Below, one piece after another: positions 29,011 to 41,700 of a stretch of DNA of 64,000 nucleotides. The DNA comes from Siniperca chuatsi (lineage: Eukaryota > Chordata > Actinopteri > Centrarchiformes > Sinipercidae). Numbering within the stretch: the stretch's first letter is position 1; each line of letters opens with the position of its first letter. The notes under the pieces are model-generated. The model saw only the letters and a list, made by a program, of their open reading frames with translations, did not search any database and had not been told where the DNA came from. A program made the position numbers and the translations under genes. The DNA lies in contig NC_058052.1 of the NCBI RefSeq assembly GCF_020085105.1, forward strand, positions 21,643,733 through 21,707,732, read 5' to 3'.

Positions 29011-30980
29011 AGAGGGCTTGCCTCCAGTTAACAGCGTTAACATAACATAAGACAGAACTTTATTTATGCCGAGGGAAATTGTTGAATTATTGTAGTAGTA
29101 GGCGAAAAAAGGTACGGGTTTTTGTTTTGTGGTCCGGTTAGGGAGAAGGAGCCCCAGTTTGTGCCTCTCATAAATACATGAGCATGATTTAAAGCTTCAT
29201 AGAGGTGCCCAACATTATAAGTATAATTCCCTTAAATTAGCATCCACATTATATTATATCTTCCATTTGTCCTTTAAACGCTCTTGTTAAAGCAGTTTTT
29301 ATGCCACATTTGATGTTTTTCAGCTTCTGTTTATGCAGTCTTTGAGTACAGAATGACGCCATGCAACGTTACGTGGATAAACTTCTGGTTTTGACTGTTA
29401 AAGTGTTACGTTTTCTAATTTTATAACATCTTTTTGGACGAAACAAATGGTTGATACAAGTCAATCATAATTGTCATAGGCTCATACTGTATTTTTCAAA
29501 GGTAGAACAATTTCAGTAACTTGTACGTATAGGCAATATGACTCAATTGCCCATTTAATGGATATGTCTTTGAAAGTAGACTGACATGAGAGAGAAGGTA
29601 GCAGCAGCTCGTAAGCCTCAAATATGCAATTTGAAATCTTCACCGCTAGGTGTCACGATTGCCTCTCAAAGATCATCTTTCAGCCTGTAAGAACATTCAT
29701 AAATAAATTGATCGGCCACCTCCATGTCATAATACATACATCACTGATACTGTACATTTTAAAGATTAAGTAAATGTTTAAATAATTTGTGCTCCTATTT
29801 TCATTAGTTTGATCAACCACCTCCCCACCTTTCATATATAGGCTACATCACAAAAACATCAAGTACCTTTTAATTTTAGTTTACAGTAAGTCAGAAAAAA
29901 TGCTGAGTGTGTTGTCATTGTCAAAAGGCTCCTTTGCTCAAGCCAGCTGTTCCAACAGTTAAACTGTTAACTGTGAAATGTTTCTGATAAAATGGACTTG
30001 CTTCAAACAGCCAGTTTGTTCATCTCTTTCAGTACATCAGACAGTCGGTAAATCAGTGACCTTGCTTGCTGATCGTACAGTCACTCTGGAAGTTAGCTTA
30101 CCAGCCAGAACACCCTCCAGTCAGTCAGTGAGCCAGCTCACAGTGGGACTGCAGCAGTTGTTATGGCAACAGATGAATGTTAACAGCATCTCTAACCGTC
30201 TCTGCTTTCGAACATCCACACACTTGCACACGCACAAACATATGCATGCACTCCAGCTAATTGCAGGGAGGAATAGCAGGATTTCACACAAGCACACACA
30301 CACACACTAAAACAACACAAGCACACATTCCCATTATTACGAAGGTTTTCTTTCTACTAGTATTGTCTTGTTTCCATGGCTCCGGGACACATTGAGATCT
30401 CATTATTACCAAGCAGAGCCAGGGACTATTAGTGCGTAATGGACCAGACAGTGTTTTGTGGTAGACTACAAGGATCATAAACAGCTCAGTGGAGGACGCT
30501 GTGTTGGTTTGTCTTGATGAGGCTTTACTTTTCAGCGAATCTTCTCATGTAAATGTCCACCGACCAACGTAGAAATCAATTGGTCTTTCTGTCAATCTAT
30601 ATATCAATCCATTATTAAATCATCATGTAGTCATCTTATCGAGATCTCTCTGACCCTTAAATTTATTTGGACCACGCTGTGTAATGGGTGTTGATGATGA
30701 GAAGTGATATTCAAACATTTCGAGATTGACAACCAAGACAAAGTGTAGAACCCTAAATTAAATGATACTAGTCCACCAGAATGTGCATTTCCTTGTTTGT
30801 GAATGTTTCAGTGATAACATTTTTGGAGAACATTAGCAAAACAATTTGAGCCATAGCTGTAACTGAGGGAAGGTTACCTCCTTGGTCTTCAAAGTAATGG
30901 ACCAAACAGGTTACTTGTTCCTTGCTGTAATTTTCTTTGCCCAGGTTTAGGAATAATGTCCAAGGGAAAATCGGCTTTGG

Positions 30981-30984
<4 letters not shown>

Positions 30985-31013
<29 letters not shown>
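30985..31013. repeat. (TG)n microsatellite
   Basis: About 14 uninterrupted TG units between 'tgttt' and 'tttttgcc'. Confidence 0.95.
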
Positions 31014-31016
<3 letters not shown>

Positions 31017-33309
31017 TGCCTCAGTCACTTCAGGACTCAAGAGGTTTAAGTGCTTTTCTGATTTTCATGCTGCAGTGTTTCAGGAGGTGACAACATGACA
31101 GCCTGCGTGAGCTCTGCACTGATCTCTGTTACACACAAATGAACACACACACATGCAGATTTCACAAGACTTTCAACAGGGGTGAAAACTGAGCTTTTTC
31201 TCTCTCCTTGTCAACCAGATGTGGCTGTCTTTAAAGGGAGATTATCTATCATCCTAAACATGCAGTGGCAGCTTCACTGACCAGATCTTTTTTGTGTGGA
31301 AACCTGTGACATATTTTTTGTAACTAATTTTACAACTTTTCTTGCAGAATTGCGTGTTCCCAACTCTCCGTCAACAGTGTTATTGATATTGCCTGCATTC
31401 ATCCTTTTCTGTGGTTGAAAGACACTTCTCCTGTCTGTCACAGAAAAGCCACTAATTGGATCCACCCTCCACTGACTAATATGGACATGCATAAGCACGA
31501 GGGAACCAGCGTTTAGACAGTTCATAGCGACTTGAATAGGCGAGGCATGATTTCCTTTGTCACAAGCGTGGTAATTACATTATGGCACATGGCAAGGTTC
31601 CATGTAATAAGGTTCCACACTCTCATAACAAAGTAGAGCAGAACTGTAGCCTTTGGATACATTAAAGTACCCTTTCTTGCATGACAATTTTTTTTTTACA
31701 ATTTTGGGGGATTGAACTCTGGTCTCTGCAGTGGTAGGCAAATGCTTTATTCTCCCATAACTGACTTTGAACTGTTATAAACTACTTCACCTTGTGGTAG
31801 ATCAAGAAGTATTTCTCCAGAGGCCATTACATCTCCATTCACAAAGTTGAATGGCAGGTTAGCTCTGTCAGTATGAATAATAAATTAACCTCACAGGATC
31901 AGCCTAATGATTGGATGCAGATCAGAAAACCCCCATTGTGTGTGTGTGTAGACTATCTGGATATGATTGATGATTCATAGATGAGTGGGTCAGTGTCTCA
32001 GCCCCCTGCATGATACATGTACAATAAACAACAAGCTGATGCAGTGCTAAACAATCAAATCAGAGGGAGATTCAATGAATAATGAAGAATGTAAAAAAAT
32101 ACAACAAAGACACAGAAAAGGCACTGAGTGTCTTGATAATACCATTGTGGGTCATGTTTGATGGCATACAATAAGTAACGATTATGATAAAACCAAAATT
32201 ATTAGTTTTAAACAGTTACAGGGTGCAGTTAGCAGATACCAAGTGTGTACTCTTATGAAAACATGAAAAAAGATTTCAGCAGGGAGAATAATCTTCACAG
32301 CACTGATTAAACAATCTGTGCCTAAAAAGAAAATCGATGTTTATTTGATTTTTGTCAATTACAATAAATATTTTCATGAAACATACCGAGTAACAAAAAT
32401 TTGTTTCATTACGACTCTGACCCCTGCATTCCTAAATATTGGCTCCCTGCAATGTTGTTGATCTTAAAAGCCTCTCAGACAGAAGGTAGATAGAATGATT
32501 TAAAGCCTTGAGGCCTGGACTTCAAAGAGCTGATTATTTTTTGGTCTCAAGCCTTGAATGCAAAGCGATCATTAAGGCCCCTCTCAAGAACATCAGACTC
32601 TGCTGTGGCTCATGATGGCTCAATCTTGATGAAGCAATTAAACAATAAAACAGACCAAGACAAACCTGAAATGTGATGTGCAAAATATTAAATAATATAC
32701 AAATTTAGAGCTGGTAAAATATGATTAATAGACAAGTCTTCATCAATATGCATCAGGCAGTTAAAGTCTTGACCACAAAAAACTTGACCACAGCTTGATG
32801 TTTGAGATGGGAAAAAAGAGGATTACATTGCATATCATGTATCTGTATCTCAATGAAAGAAAACACTTTAACCTCTCTGAGTTATGGGATGCATCAGAAT
32901 TCTATAACAGATTTACAGGATGCAAAGGGACACACACACACACACACATCTTTATTGCCCTGTAATATTATGCAATTAGTCTTTGAGTATATGCCACATG
33001 GGTCTCAATCATTTGAACTGTTGATTTGAATGTTGGGCATTGATTTCCTATAGCAGCACTACAGGATGGAGGCAAACAGAGGCAGAGTGGATGGTCGGAG
33101 TGACCTCCACTGCAAAGATAGAGGTCAGACCTTTAAAATATTAAAGGCAGGAGTAATATTTGATATGTCTATGTGAAAGGTATGATTTTGTATGCTGTTG
33201 CTGAAGATATGTTCTTATTTATATTATTATATACAGTATGTCTGTGCACAACCCTAGGTCTGGAGGGAAACTAACCACAGGTTCAGATACATACCCAGAA
33301 TGTCTATTT

Positions 33310-33660
33310 TTACTCAGCATATTCCAAAAAAGTCCACTCGGCCATGATCGTCAGTCCACCAAGGAGACTTTTCCATCTTGGTCCAAAGCAAGGTATCTCT
33401 ACAACTACTGACCAGATTACCATTACATTTATCATGAAAAATAGTGATACCTAGAGTATAATTCATAATGATTTTGGTCCCCTCCGGACATTTTGTCAAG
33501 CTCGATCATCAGGTCAGTGTGACAAGGAATCTCAGTAAATATTGGCCGGACTGCCATAAAATTTGGTATAAATATTCATTGTCTCCACCGGATGAATCCC
33601 AATGTTTGTAATGTCATATTTTTGACCTTGTAATTCTAATTGTGGTCAACAGAATTTCCT
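33310..33660. repeat. Dispersed teleost repeat (gccataaaatttggta family)
   Basis: The block holds 'ggactgccataaaatttggt', 'attcattgtctccaccggat' and 'gaatcccaatg', followed by a 'gaccttgtaa' phrase. These are recurrent in fish intergenic DNA. Upstream, 'ccattacatttatcatgaaa' belongs to the same unit. There is no coding potential. The class is uncertain and the edges are approximate. Confidence 0.55.
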
Positions 33661-35779
33661 TAAAATGTGTTAAACATGTCCTTTTACTCAGAATATGCTG
33701 TTTAGTAGTAGTAGTAAAATATATATATATATGTATACTGTGAGAAACTTATACGGAGATGTAAAGTAGTTTTAGTCATATTACCTTGTTAGGGACGATC
33801 AATACAGGATATGTGTTACTTGAAAAAAGAGAAAATGGTAACAATTCTATCCAGCATTAGTCAGCCCTGCATTCAAGGCCACATGAGATCAGCACAGCTC
33901 CAAATGAAAATATTTGTGGTGACTTGTAAATTCCAGTGAAATAACTAACAGGAAACTGCATCTAAAGAGGACAGAAAGAGACATTTATCTGAGAGGCGCT
34001 GCAAGATCATGCAGTTGTTAGGAGAGAAAATTTAGTTTTTCTGTTGTGGATTTCAGAGCAGCGCTTCTTCATGGTTGGTGGATTTTTTATCCCTGGGCTA
34101 GATTAATACAAACTAGAGGAAACATTTTCATGTGTTTCCATGTGTACACTGGTTCTGTAGAGTTTGCGCCAAAAGAGGCGGCCGATTGGGTTTCCTCTGG
34201 GTAGTTTTGCCTGGTTTCATAGCTGAGTGTGTGTGTGAGGAATGCTGCTGTGGGTCTGTACAATCACTGAGTCATTAGGAGGACGTGGATGCTGCTGTGT
34301 GACAAAACTTCTTAAAAGCATCATGAATAATAGATTTTGATTAAACAGGCAGGAGCCCCCTGTTCAGTCCAAGGTTAATGAATCCCACACTAACGCAAAT
34401 AAATGCTAACACACAAACACAATCACAAACACTGAGCTATACAAAATATCCATCTAATCCTCCACAGTAATTGAGCAGAACATAATTGTGTTCAGGCTGC
34501 TATGCGGGTAACAGGCACTGCATGAGCCATGAAAGGTTTTCATTATCTGCGTCAGTGTTTAATCGTCTGCTTGGGTCATAGGGTTAGTAGAGATATGTGT
34601 GGGCGGCCTCAGAAAAGGACTAAATTTGATTTGAAAAGATTTGATTTGAGCAGATTCTTTTATTTTACATCATTAAGATAAGATAAGCTTTATTGCTTAG
34701 AGAACATTCAATCGTTGTGGGAGTAATGGGCAGAGGTATGATTGGAGAACAAAGTGTAAAAGGTATTAAAAGCTCTGAAAACCAATTTTCTCAATTAGCT
34801 TCTTACTCTGAACAGCGGGGTCCTACATGCAGCTTTGGTTATTTTACATGAGAGATTTTCTGTATTTGTTTAGTTTTATCTATGCTCTTCTCACAGGTTT
34901 AAAGTGGGACTCGGTTGGAAAAAAGTTATGTCAACTATATGTATCTCTACCAATCCAGATTTAGCCACATTTCAGTCAAATTATGACAGATGTGGGGCTG
35001 TTTGCTTATGTTGCCAGACCACTATCTATTAAATCTGACGAAACCACAGCCACACAGTCCTGATGAAGCAGATGAGCTGAGTTTTTAAAGGTGAAACCAT
35101 TAATAAATATAAACATAAATATAAGGATCTTTTACTTTGATTGTTGCACATTTAGAAATGCATATTAAATGTATAGCAGAATATTTAAAGTGAGAATATG
35201 TAACTTTTGAAAGAAGAAACAACACATTCTTCTTCCTACAAAGTTTCATTTGTGAGAAAAAAAAACCCCACACACTCTTGCTCAATTCAATACACTCAGG
35301 GGTTTTGCTGCAGTAGCCTCACTCTGGTATGCTGGCTAAAGCTGGTAAACTTTGGATAGATATTGCTGTATAAAGCATATTACTGAGTCAGTTTCCAGAC
35401 TTCATGACTCTCTGCTTGTGCTACTGTTACACTACGCTTTGGCACCATTCTCCTGTAATTGTCACTTGTGGCCATAATTGCCACTGTTCAGCAAAAGTTA
35501 GGCTCACTTTAAGATTTGAAAGTACATTTTCAGAGTCTTTACAGTAAATTAATTTATGGTAAGTAAATGAATGCATAAGCGCTGGTATTGAGTACGCAAG
35601 ATATGTGATATAATGGCATTTCTACAAAAACAAGTATCTTGGTAGACTTAACCCACATTTGGTTTTGAATAAAATAGTCTCCAAACGGCACTTTTGCAGT
35701 GCAAACAAGCCAGATCTTACCCCAAACCAGTTTTCTATCTGTTGAAACAGGTGGCTTAAGATACAGTCATGTTGTAATG

Positions 35780-36110
35780 CACGATCTAAGGACCCAAAAG
35801 CAGAACAAAGCGAGGTGAAGAGCTGGATAGTAGTTTTAACAGTCTTTATCGTAACACAGTAAACAATCAGTGGTCGATGGACGAGTCGGGCGTAGTCCAC
35901 TGGAGCCGGTAGTGAGGTTTGCCGACACGGTCCGTGGAGAACCGACTGGGCTCAGGGGCAGAGACGGTGAGAGTGGGAATTGATTGGGTGATGAATGTCA
36001 GGTGTGCCGGTGATACACACACACACACACACATACACCAAGAGATGAACAGAGGACTGAAGGATTACACAAAGATAGGAGGAGAGATGTAACTAACTAT
36101 GACAAGTCAG
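35780..36110. repeat. Dispersed teleost repeat with internal (AC)n
   Basis: It begins near 'gcacgatctaaggacccaaa' and contains 'agcgaggtgaagagctggat', 'ttaacagtctttatcg' and 'aacacagtaaacaatc', a recurrent fish element head. An (AC)n tract follows at 36014-36033. I infer a non-autonomous element. The terminal repeats and target duplication were not resolved. Confidence 0.5.
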
Positions 36111-36865
36111 ACATAATATTTTAAAACATTTGTGACTTTGACCAAGCTTCTCCTTGATACTAGATCTAATGAGCATTTTTGCTGTGTCCTGAACACAGAG
36201 CCTATCTGTTAAAAGCAGAGCTTGTATTTAATGTCTAGATAAAGATGTAGACTTCAGCGTAAGTGACAGACAAATAGAAAAAATAAAATCCCTTTTTTGA
36301 TGGTTTGGTAGTTTCTGGTAGGCTGTTTTGGCATACATTGGATTTTCAAGATGCTGCACTTCATACTGTAACCTCCTGATGTGCACTCACTGAGCTTACA
36401 TCCCTCCAGTCAAACACGTTTTGCAGCAAACAAGACACAACAGGTCTAGTCAGGATCTCATACTGTATAGCCTCAAGCTGAGGCACCAACCACAGCGACC
36501 GTTATTCTAAATGCAAATTATAACCTCTGCTTATTCAAGAGAGGTGCTGCTGCTCAAATGTGCTTATTCAAAATTATAGGGGAACATACAAAAATCCATT
36601 CAAACTAACTGGGGTCCTGAGAGTTGACCCAGGTCCCCGGTTCCCAAATCAGTGATTGTGTTTTAATTGGCTATTTGGCCACACGGCCTCTGCTCCCTTT
36701 TCATACCAACAGAGCCATTCATCAATTGTTGATTAGGTGTCACCTACCTCTACAGTGAATGACTGTGGGACTGGACTTATCATTCAGTCAATACCTTGCT
36801 GCTGATACAGCTAAAAGAAATACTGTATGTTTAAAATAACTAGTTGCTGGTATAACTGAAGTTCA

Positions 36866-36906
36866 GCAAATTGGAAACAAGAAATGCATTCTTGTTTCCA
36901 ATTTGC
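36866..36906. repeat. Perfect inverted repeat, 18-bp arms, 5-nt loop
   Basis: The left arm 'gcaaattggaaacaagaa' (36866-36883) is exactly complementary to the right arm at 36889-36906, separated by 'atgca'. Immediately after it, 'gcaagtcccctacaca' is repeated in tandem as 'gcaagtcccctataca' (about 36920-36953). The arms are too short for a typical microRNA precursor. Confidence 0.9.
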
Positions 36907-37133
36907 GGTCAGTACCTGCATAGCAAGTCCCCTACACAGCAAGTCCCCTATACAGAACTTCATTCAGCAAGAGCCTATTACACACTTTGAGTTAAGTTTG
37001 ATTTAACATATTTATTTCAGTCAAGTGCTTTAATCTTTGCAAAATTCTTAACTTGGCTTTTATTTAGATGGTATATCTTTGGTATCTTGGCACAGTTACA
37101 AAACATCCACAGTCACTTTGTTTGGGTGAGAAC

Positions 37134-37439
37134 TAGGGCTGCAACTGATTATTTTCATACGATAAATCTGCCAGTTATTTTCTTGATTAACTGTTTGGTC
37201 CATAAAATGTCAGAAAATAGTGAAAACAATTCCTAAAGCCCAAGGTAACGTCTTAAAATGTCTTGTTTTGTCCAACCTACACTCCAAAAACATTCATTTT
37301 ACAATGATATATAATAGAGAACAGCGGGATCTAGGTAATGTTTGCCATTTTTGTTTGAAAATTACTTAATGACTTAGCGATTATCAAAACACCCTAAATT
37401 GTCTGTCGATTGATTAATCGACTATTGGTTTCCGCCCTA
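37134..37439. mobile_element. hAT-like non-autonomous element
   Basis: The left end is 'tagggctgcaactgattatt' and the right end, reverse-complemented, is 'tagggcggaaaccaatag'. The flanking octamers are gtgagaac (37126-37133) and gtgtcaac (37440-37447), six of eight identical, consistent with an old 8-bp target duplication. Length 306 bp, no ORF. Confidence 0.65.
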
Positions 37440-38112
37440 GTGTCAACTCAATACATTGTGTGTCCCAAATTACCCTATAAATACTCAGAAATTGATTAAT
37501 TTAGTATTTCCTTTAGATCCTGCATGACATACTGTTGAAGAATGATTTTTCAACCTCCTCTAGGCTATATATTTGGATAAAACTCACAGATTAATCATTT
37601 ACTGTACATTTACAGTAGTGTCTTTGTACATAACCCACCAGGTGTCAGTAGCCTACTTGCCGTGCTGCTCTAATGAACTGTATGCTGTAAGTGCAGACAA
37701 ATGGTATGCATAGATCCCCAGTATTTCTACTTGCCTAGGAATTAAATAAGAAAAATATTTTCCCATAGCCATAGCATATAAATTACAGCACTAGGGCTGC
37801 AACCAAACTTATTCCCATCTTATCTGCATCACTCCTTAAAAATCTTCTTTCCAACACAGCTCTTCAAATACTTTAATTGTACTAGATGACCAAATGTTTT
37901 CTCAGACCCATTACTGACACTACGACCTTAGAAAGAAATCTAAATATAAAGGGATGCGTTCGTCAATGCCCTATTTTCTTTTAGAGCAGAGGAGGCGGAG
38001 GGAGATGCACAGGACAGACAGAGAGGGAGGCGGTACTAAGTGTCCTCCAGTCATCCTCTCAGTTGCCTCTGTTCATTAGTATGCAGCAACTGAACGGAGG
38101 CAGACAGGGCAG

Positions 38113-38726
38113 TATAAGGAACCCGTCAGAAATCACTTAACAATTAATATGAGGAGTAAACCGACGATCTGAAGGACCTTAAAGCTCTGGATTTTTCCCG
38201 CACTGGATATTTTCTCTCATTTATTCGCGCCGGAGGAATATGTACCCTTATTAACGTTATATCTTTTGCCATTAACGGTCCTTCTTTTTTTCTTCCAGAG
38301 TAGCTAGCATAAAACCATACCTGGCACAGGTCTCATGTAGTCTGTTTTTACTCGCTTCTGTAGATAGCAAGCTAAGCCAGCGGGCGCTTAAATAGAGAAT
38401 ACATTTAGCTTTCTTTTTTTTTTTTAAACAAAAAAAAATCTGATTCCTTGTTCTTCCCAGGAGGTAGCCAAGCCCAGTCGCTGACATCTGAAACAGCTGG
38501 GTCGTGTCGAGAAGATTGTGGATTAAGGTCCCCCCCCCTCCCATAGACCCGAATACCTCCAAGAAACCCCGGACGTCTTTTACAGTGGCCGTTAGCCAAA
38601 ATGAGCGTCGGTTTAATTGAATCAGCTACATGAGTGGAGCCTAAACAAACACACATTTCTCCCAAGGAGTGCACATTTTATTTCCATATCTGCTGAAATA
38701 AACGACGCCATCTCCCCTTGGAAAAT
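38113..38726 (+). promoter_or_regulatory. CCDC88A: CCDC88A core promoter candidate and 5' leader
   Basis: A TATA-like TATAAGG is at 38113-38119, preceded by a purine-rich GC-richer stretch (37985-38040). If transcription begins just downstream, the leader is about 580 nt and includes four short upstream ORFs: 38149-38172, 38240-38254, 38601-38633 and 38630-38644. The annotated start codon at 38727 has A at -3 and G at +4 (strong context). The start of transcription is inferred only. Confidence 0.4.
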
Positions 38727-41700
38727 ATGGAAAGCGAGGTTTTCACCCCTTTGCTGGAGCAGTTTATGCTCACGCCTCTGGTCTGCTGGGTAAGCTCCCC
38801 CATTTAACTATTCAAATGTGTCTTAAGATCACTAACGTTAATTTAACAACGCTGCCCTGTGAAAGCAGTTCTTTTAAGTGTTTATTGATTACCTTAACAC
38901 CTATTTGCATTGTCCCATTTATTTTCAGGTGAAGACAGTCGGGCAGCCGACAGTGACCGATGGCACCAAATTATCGGAATATATTGAATTAGTCGATGGG
39001 ATTTACCTGAACGAGATAATGCTTGAGATGTAAGTTATTTGACACAGATTCAGAAATGTTACGGACCAATACATATGTTCCCTGCACCACCTTAGTGTAA
39101 AAGGATTGGCCAAATGACGGCATGCAGACCTTTGCTTGGGACCCCAAACGCACCATGTCAATAGATGTATTTATTCCTCAAAACGTGCTCAATATAGCAG
39201 ACTCTTTCAATAGTTACATAAATAGATGTGCAGTTTGTTCCCCAGCCTCTGTTCAGCACTTGAAATTGTCTGAAGTGCATGTAGGCTAAGCACAAAGGGA
39301 CCTTGTATTGGGGGCAATGATGGGTCACACTGTCAGAAACCTTGGCAGACAGTTATTGTTAGGATCGCTTGGAGCTTTGTCGGCCGCCCACAAGCATCTC
39401 TGGTGCAAGGAGGCAGCAAGCAGCTCCACAAGTTCCAGTTGCTCTGTTTTTTTTCAGTCACCCTAGTGGACTGTCATCTGCAGCCGACTGTAAGACACCC
39501 CGCCCCTGGAAGCTCCTGTGCTCACGTTTCCTGCTGTGCTGCAGATTAAACTAGAAATAGTAGCCTTAAGCGAAGAAACACTGGTAGCAGTGCACAGTCT
39601 GAATGCAGATTACACAGCAATGCAGATCCTTCTTTAATGTAGCAGGCCAGCACAGACACATTTATTTGTTTTTATTCAATTAAAAGGGAAGTAGGTGCTC
39701 TTGGCAGATCTCTTGATTATGAGAGAGGGTGGATGCTGGAGAAGATGAGACATTAGATGTCAAATCTGTCTTTCCAGTCACCTCCTAACATATAGCATGA
39801 CAGCTTTCCATTCCTTTGTCTGGCTTAAGGCTGCTACGTCCTGCTCGCAGGGCAATTTTTCATAGTTTCCGCTAATGCCACACTCTATGCTGTCAGCATT
39901 TACTCCTCCTGTCAAAGGAACATTCAACCAAATTGCTCCCAGTGGAATTGATTTTCACTTCGCAAGAGATTATAATGTGTTGCAGTTTCATAGGGCAATG
40001 TTTTGTCACCTCGCTTCGGTATCTCTCATATTCTAAGGTTAGATTGGCAGAATTGTCTAGGTAAGGGGAAGCTTGTCTTATGCACAAGTCTCTCTCTGTA
40101 TTTCTAAATGTGCAGATTATACCTCAGTACTCCGTGTGAATTGTTTTTAGAAGGGTTAAGCTGTAGCTGTGTTGCATGAGGAGCTGATTAACCCGGAATG
40201 GCCATTTCCTGTCTGAAGTTGGTGTCCTCTTCCTCCTGCCCTGCCTTCTTCCACTGTCCTCGACCTCCTGCTGCTCATCTGCATCAGTCTACTAAGCTGC
40301 CTACCGTCAGGTTTCAACTCCCTCTTCCACCTCTCTTTCCCATGCTTGTTTTTCCTCCTCCTACTCCTCCAGGCTGCATCTACACTCTCAGAGCAATCCT
40401 TTAAAACAGGAAGGCGTTTAGGGAGGCCATTGCAGGTTCAGTTGGACAAGGGCGTCTTTGCTCTTCCACACGCAGCCTCTTCAAAACCGTGAACAAGTCA
40501 GCAGTATTTTTAGAGCATTTTCCCTTATGGGACATTTTATAGTGGAAAGTAACCGGAAGGATATGAGTGGGGGAGGGCCGGAGGAGTGAGCGGGACAGAA
40601 AACGATTTGCCAAAATGGTTAAAAACCTTAAACATGACATGCGAGGTATGCAAAAAAAGAGCATGAGGGTGAAATGCCAAAGACAAATTCAAGCCCCGGT
40701 TTGCCGAGCCACATGACAACTCCACAGCTTTACATGTTAAGACTGAGATGTTTGATCGGATTCTCAGTAGGATTGCTGTCTGCAAATAAATGAAATGAGC
40801 TGGATGGGAATTTTCTGTGGTTGGTTGAGTACTCCTGTAGAGAACGGCCAGTGTAGAGCTGAAATGAACTGTGACTGGCTTAGTGATCGCCTGACAGGAT
40901 GTTGGGGATTGCCAGTCACAGCCAGCTCTGTGCATTTATGTTTGTGTGTGCTTTTCTGCAGGGCTTCTGTGTCTGCGTGGGAGTATGTGTATCTGTGGGT
41001 TTTTTTCCCCTCTGCATTTGGTTTTGGACTGAGGCAGCTGTTGGTAGTCGTCTTGCCCAGCCACCCTCCCACACAGAAGGCCTACAGTATTGGTCAGATG
41101 TTCTGTTTGTGAGGCAGCTCTTTGTCTGCCTCTCCCACTTTACCAGCACTACGTGGTCACCTCCAGTATGCTGAGCTAACTAAAATAGACTGTATCATAA
41201 GCTAAAATGTATGTCACAGCTCATGCATCTAAACTTTGCAGCTATTGCAGGGAGTTTTGGATGATGGTACCCATCAAAGACTTAACTTAACATGAGTCAA
41301 TTCAGTATTAAAAGACAGAAATTTAGTTGACACAGGATACATGATCCAAAGTTTGTTCACATTTGAAGCTGTAATTTGACTGGAAAAACTATATGGGTGT
41401 TAAGTAATGCCACCTTCCCTCTCTTCATCTCTGTCTTATACTGTTACACTCATTAAAAGCAGCTTAGAAACCACAGGTGAGTTTTCCAACTTCTTTGAAG
41501 AAGTGTAGGCGATAATTAACAAGGGATTGTATTCGTTCCAATTCTTGTACTCCCACAGTCACTGTCACGTACGCATTTTGTTTTGTCCTCACCCCCTCTG
41601 TTCTGACAACTTGAAATATATTGTAGTGAGTGTTAGTTGGCATTGCGCTGTTTGTGATTGATCCAGTTGTGCTAAAAAGGCTCCGCTGGTGTTAGCCTCC

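Larger units (their letters stand above)
29011..38112. other. Divergent intergenic region PNPT1 / CCDC88A
   Basis: About 9 kb between the 5' ends of PNPT1 (minus) and CCDC88A (plus) has no recognisable exon. It contains microsatellites (30985-31013, 32934-32948, 36014-36033), dispersed repeats (33310-33660, 35780-36110), short retroelement-tail-like 'actttattt'/'gctttattg' phrases (29060 and 34690), a perfect snap-back palindrome (36866-36906) and a hAT-like element (37134-37439). A sequence with the mature miR-216 or miR-217 pattern, which is linked to this region in human, was looked for and not seen. Confidence 0.6.

Noticed and set aside
31690..31760. Minus-strand 'agagttcaatcccc' resembling a B box
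   Set aside because: Only the 3' half of a tRNA-like structure could be argued; no A box or cloverleaf, so I do not call a SINE or tRNA.
37792..37980. Solitary hAT-like left end (tagggctgcaacc)
   Set aside because: No matching right end or target duplication within the next kilobase; listed only as context for the 37134 element.
28792..38726. miR-216/miR-217 genes expected near PNPT1 by human synteny
   Set aside because: I looked for the mature sequence patterns on both strands and did not find them; in human they lie further away, beyond EFEMP1, so their absence is unsurprising.
40198..41174. Cluster of overlapping ORFs on both strands in CCDC88A intron 2
   Set aside because: Several frames are open at once, rich in Pro, Leu, Cys and Ser; this is composition (pyrimidine-rich DNA), not a gene. 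No paired splice sites give a recognisable protein.
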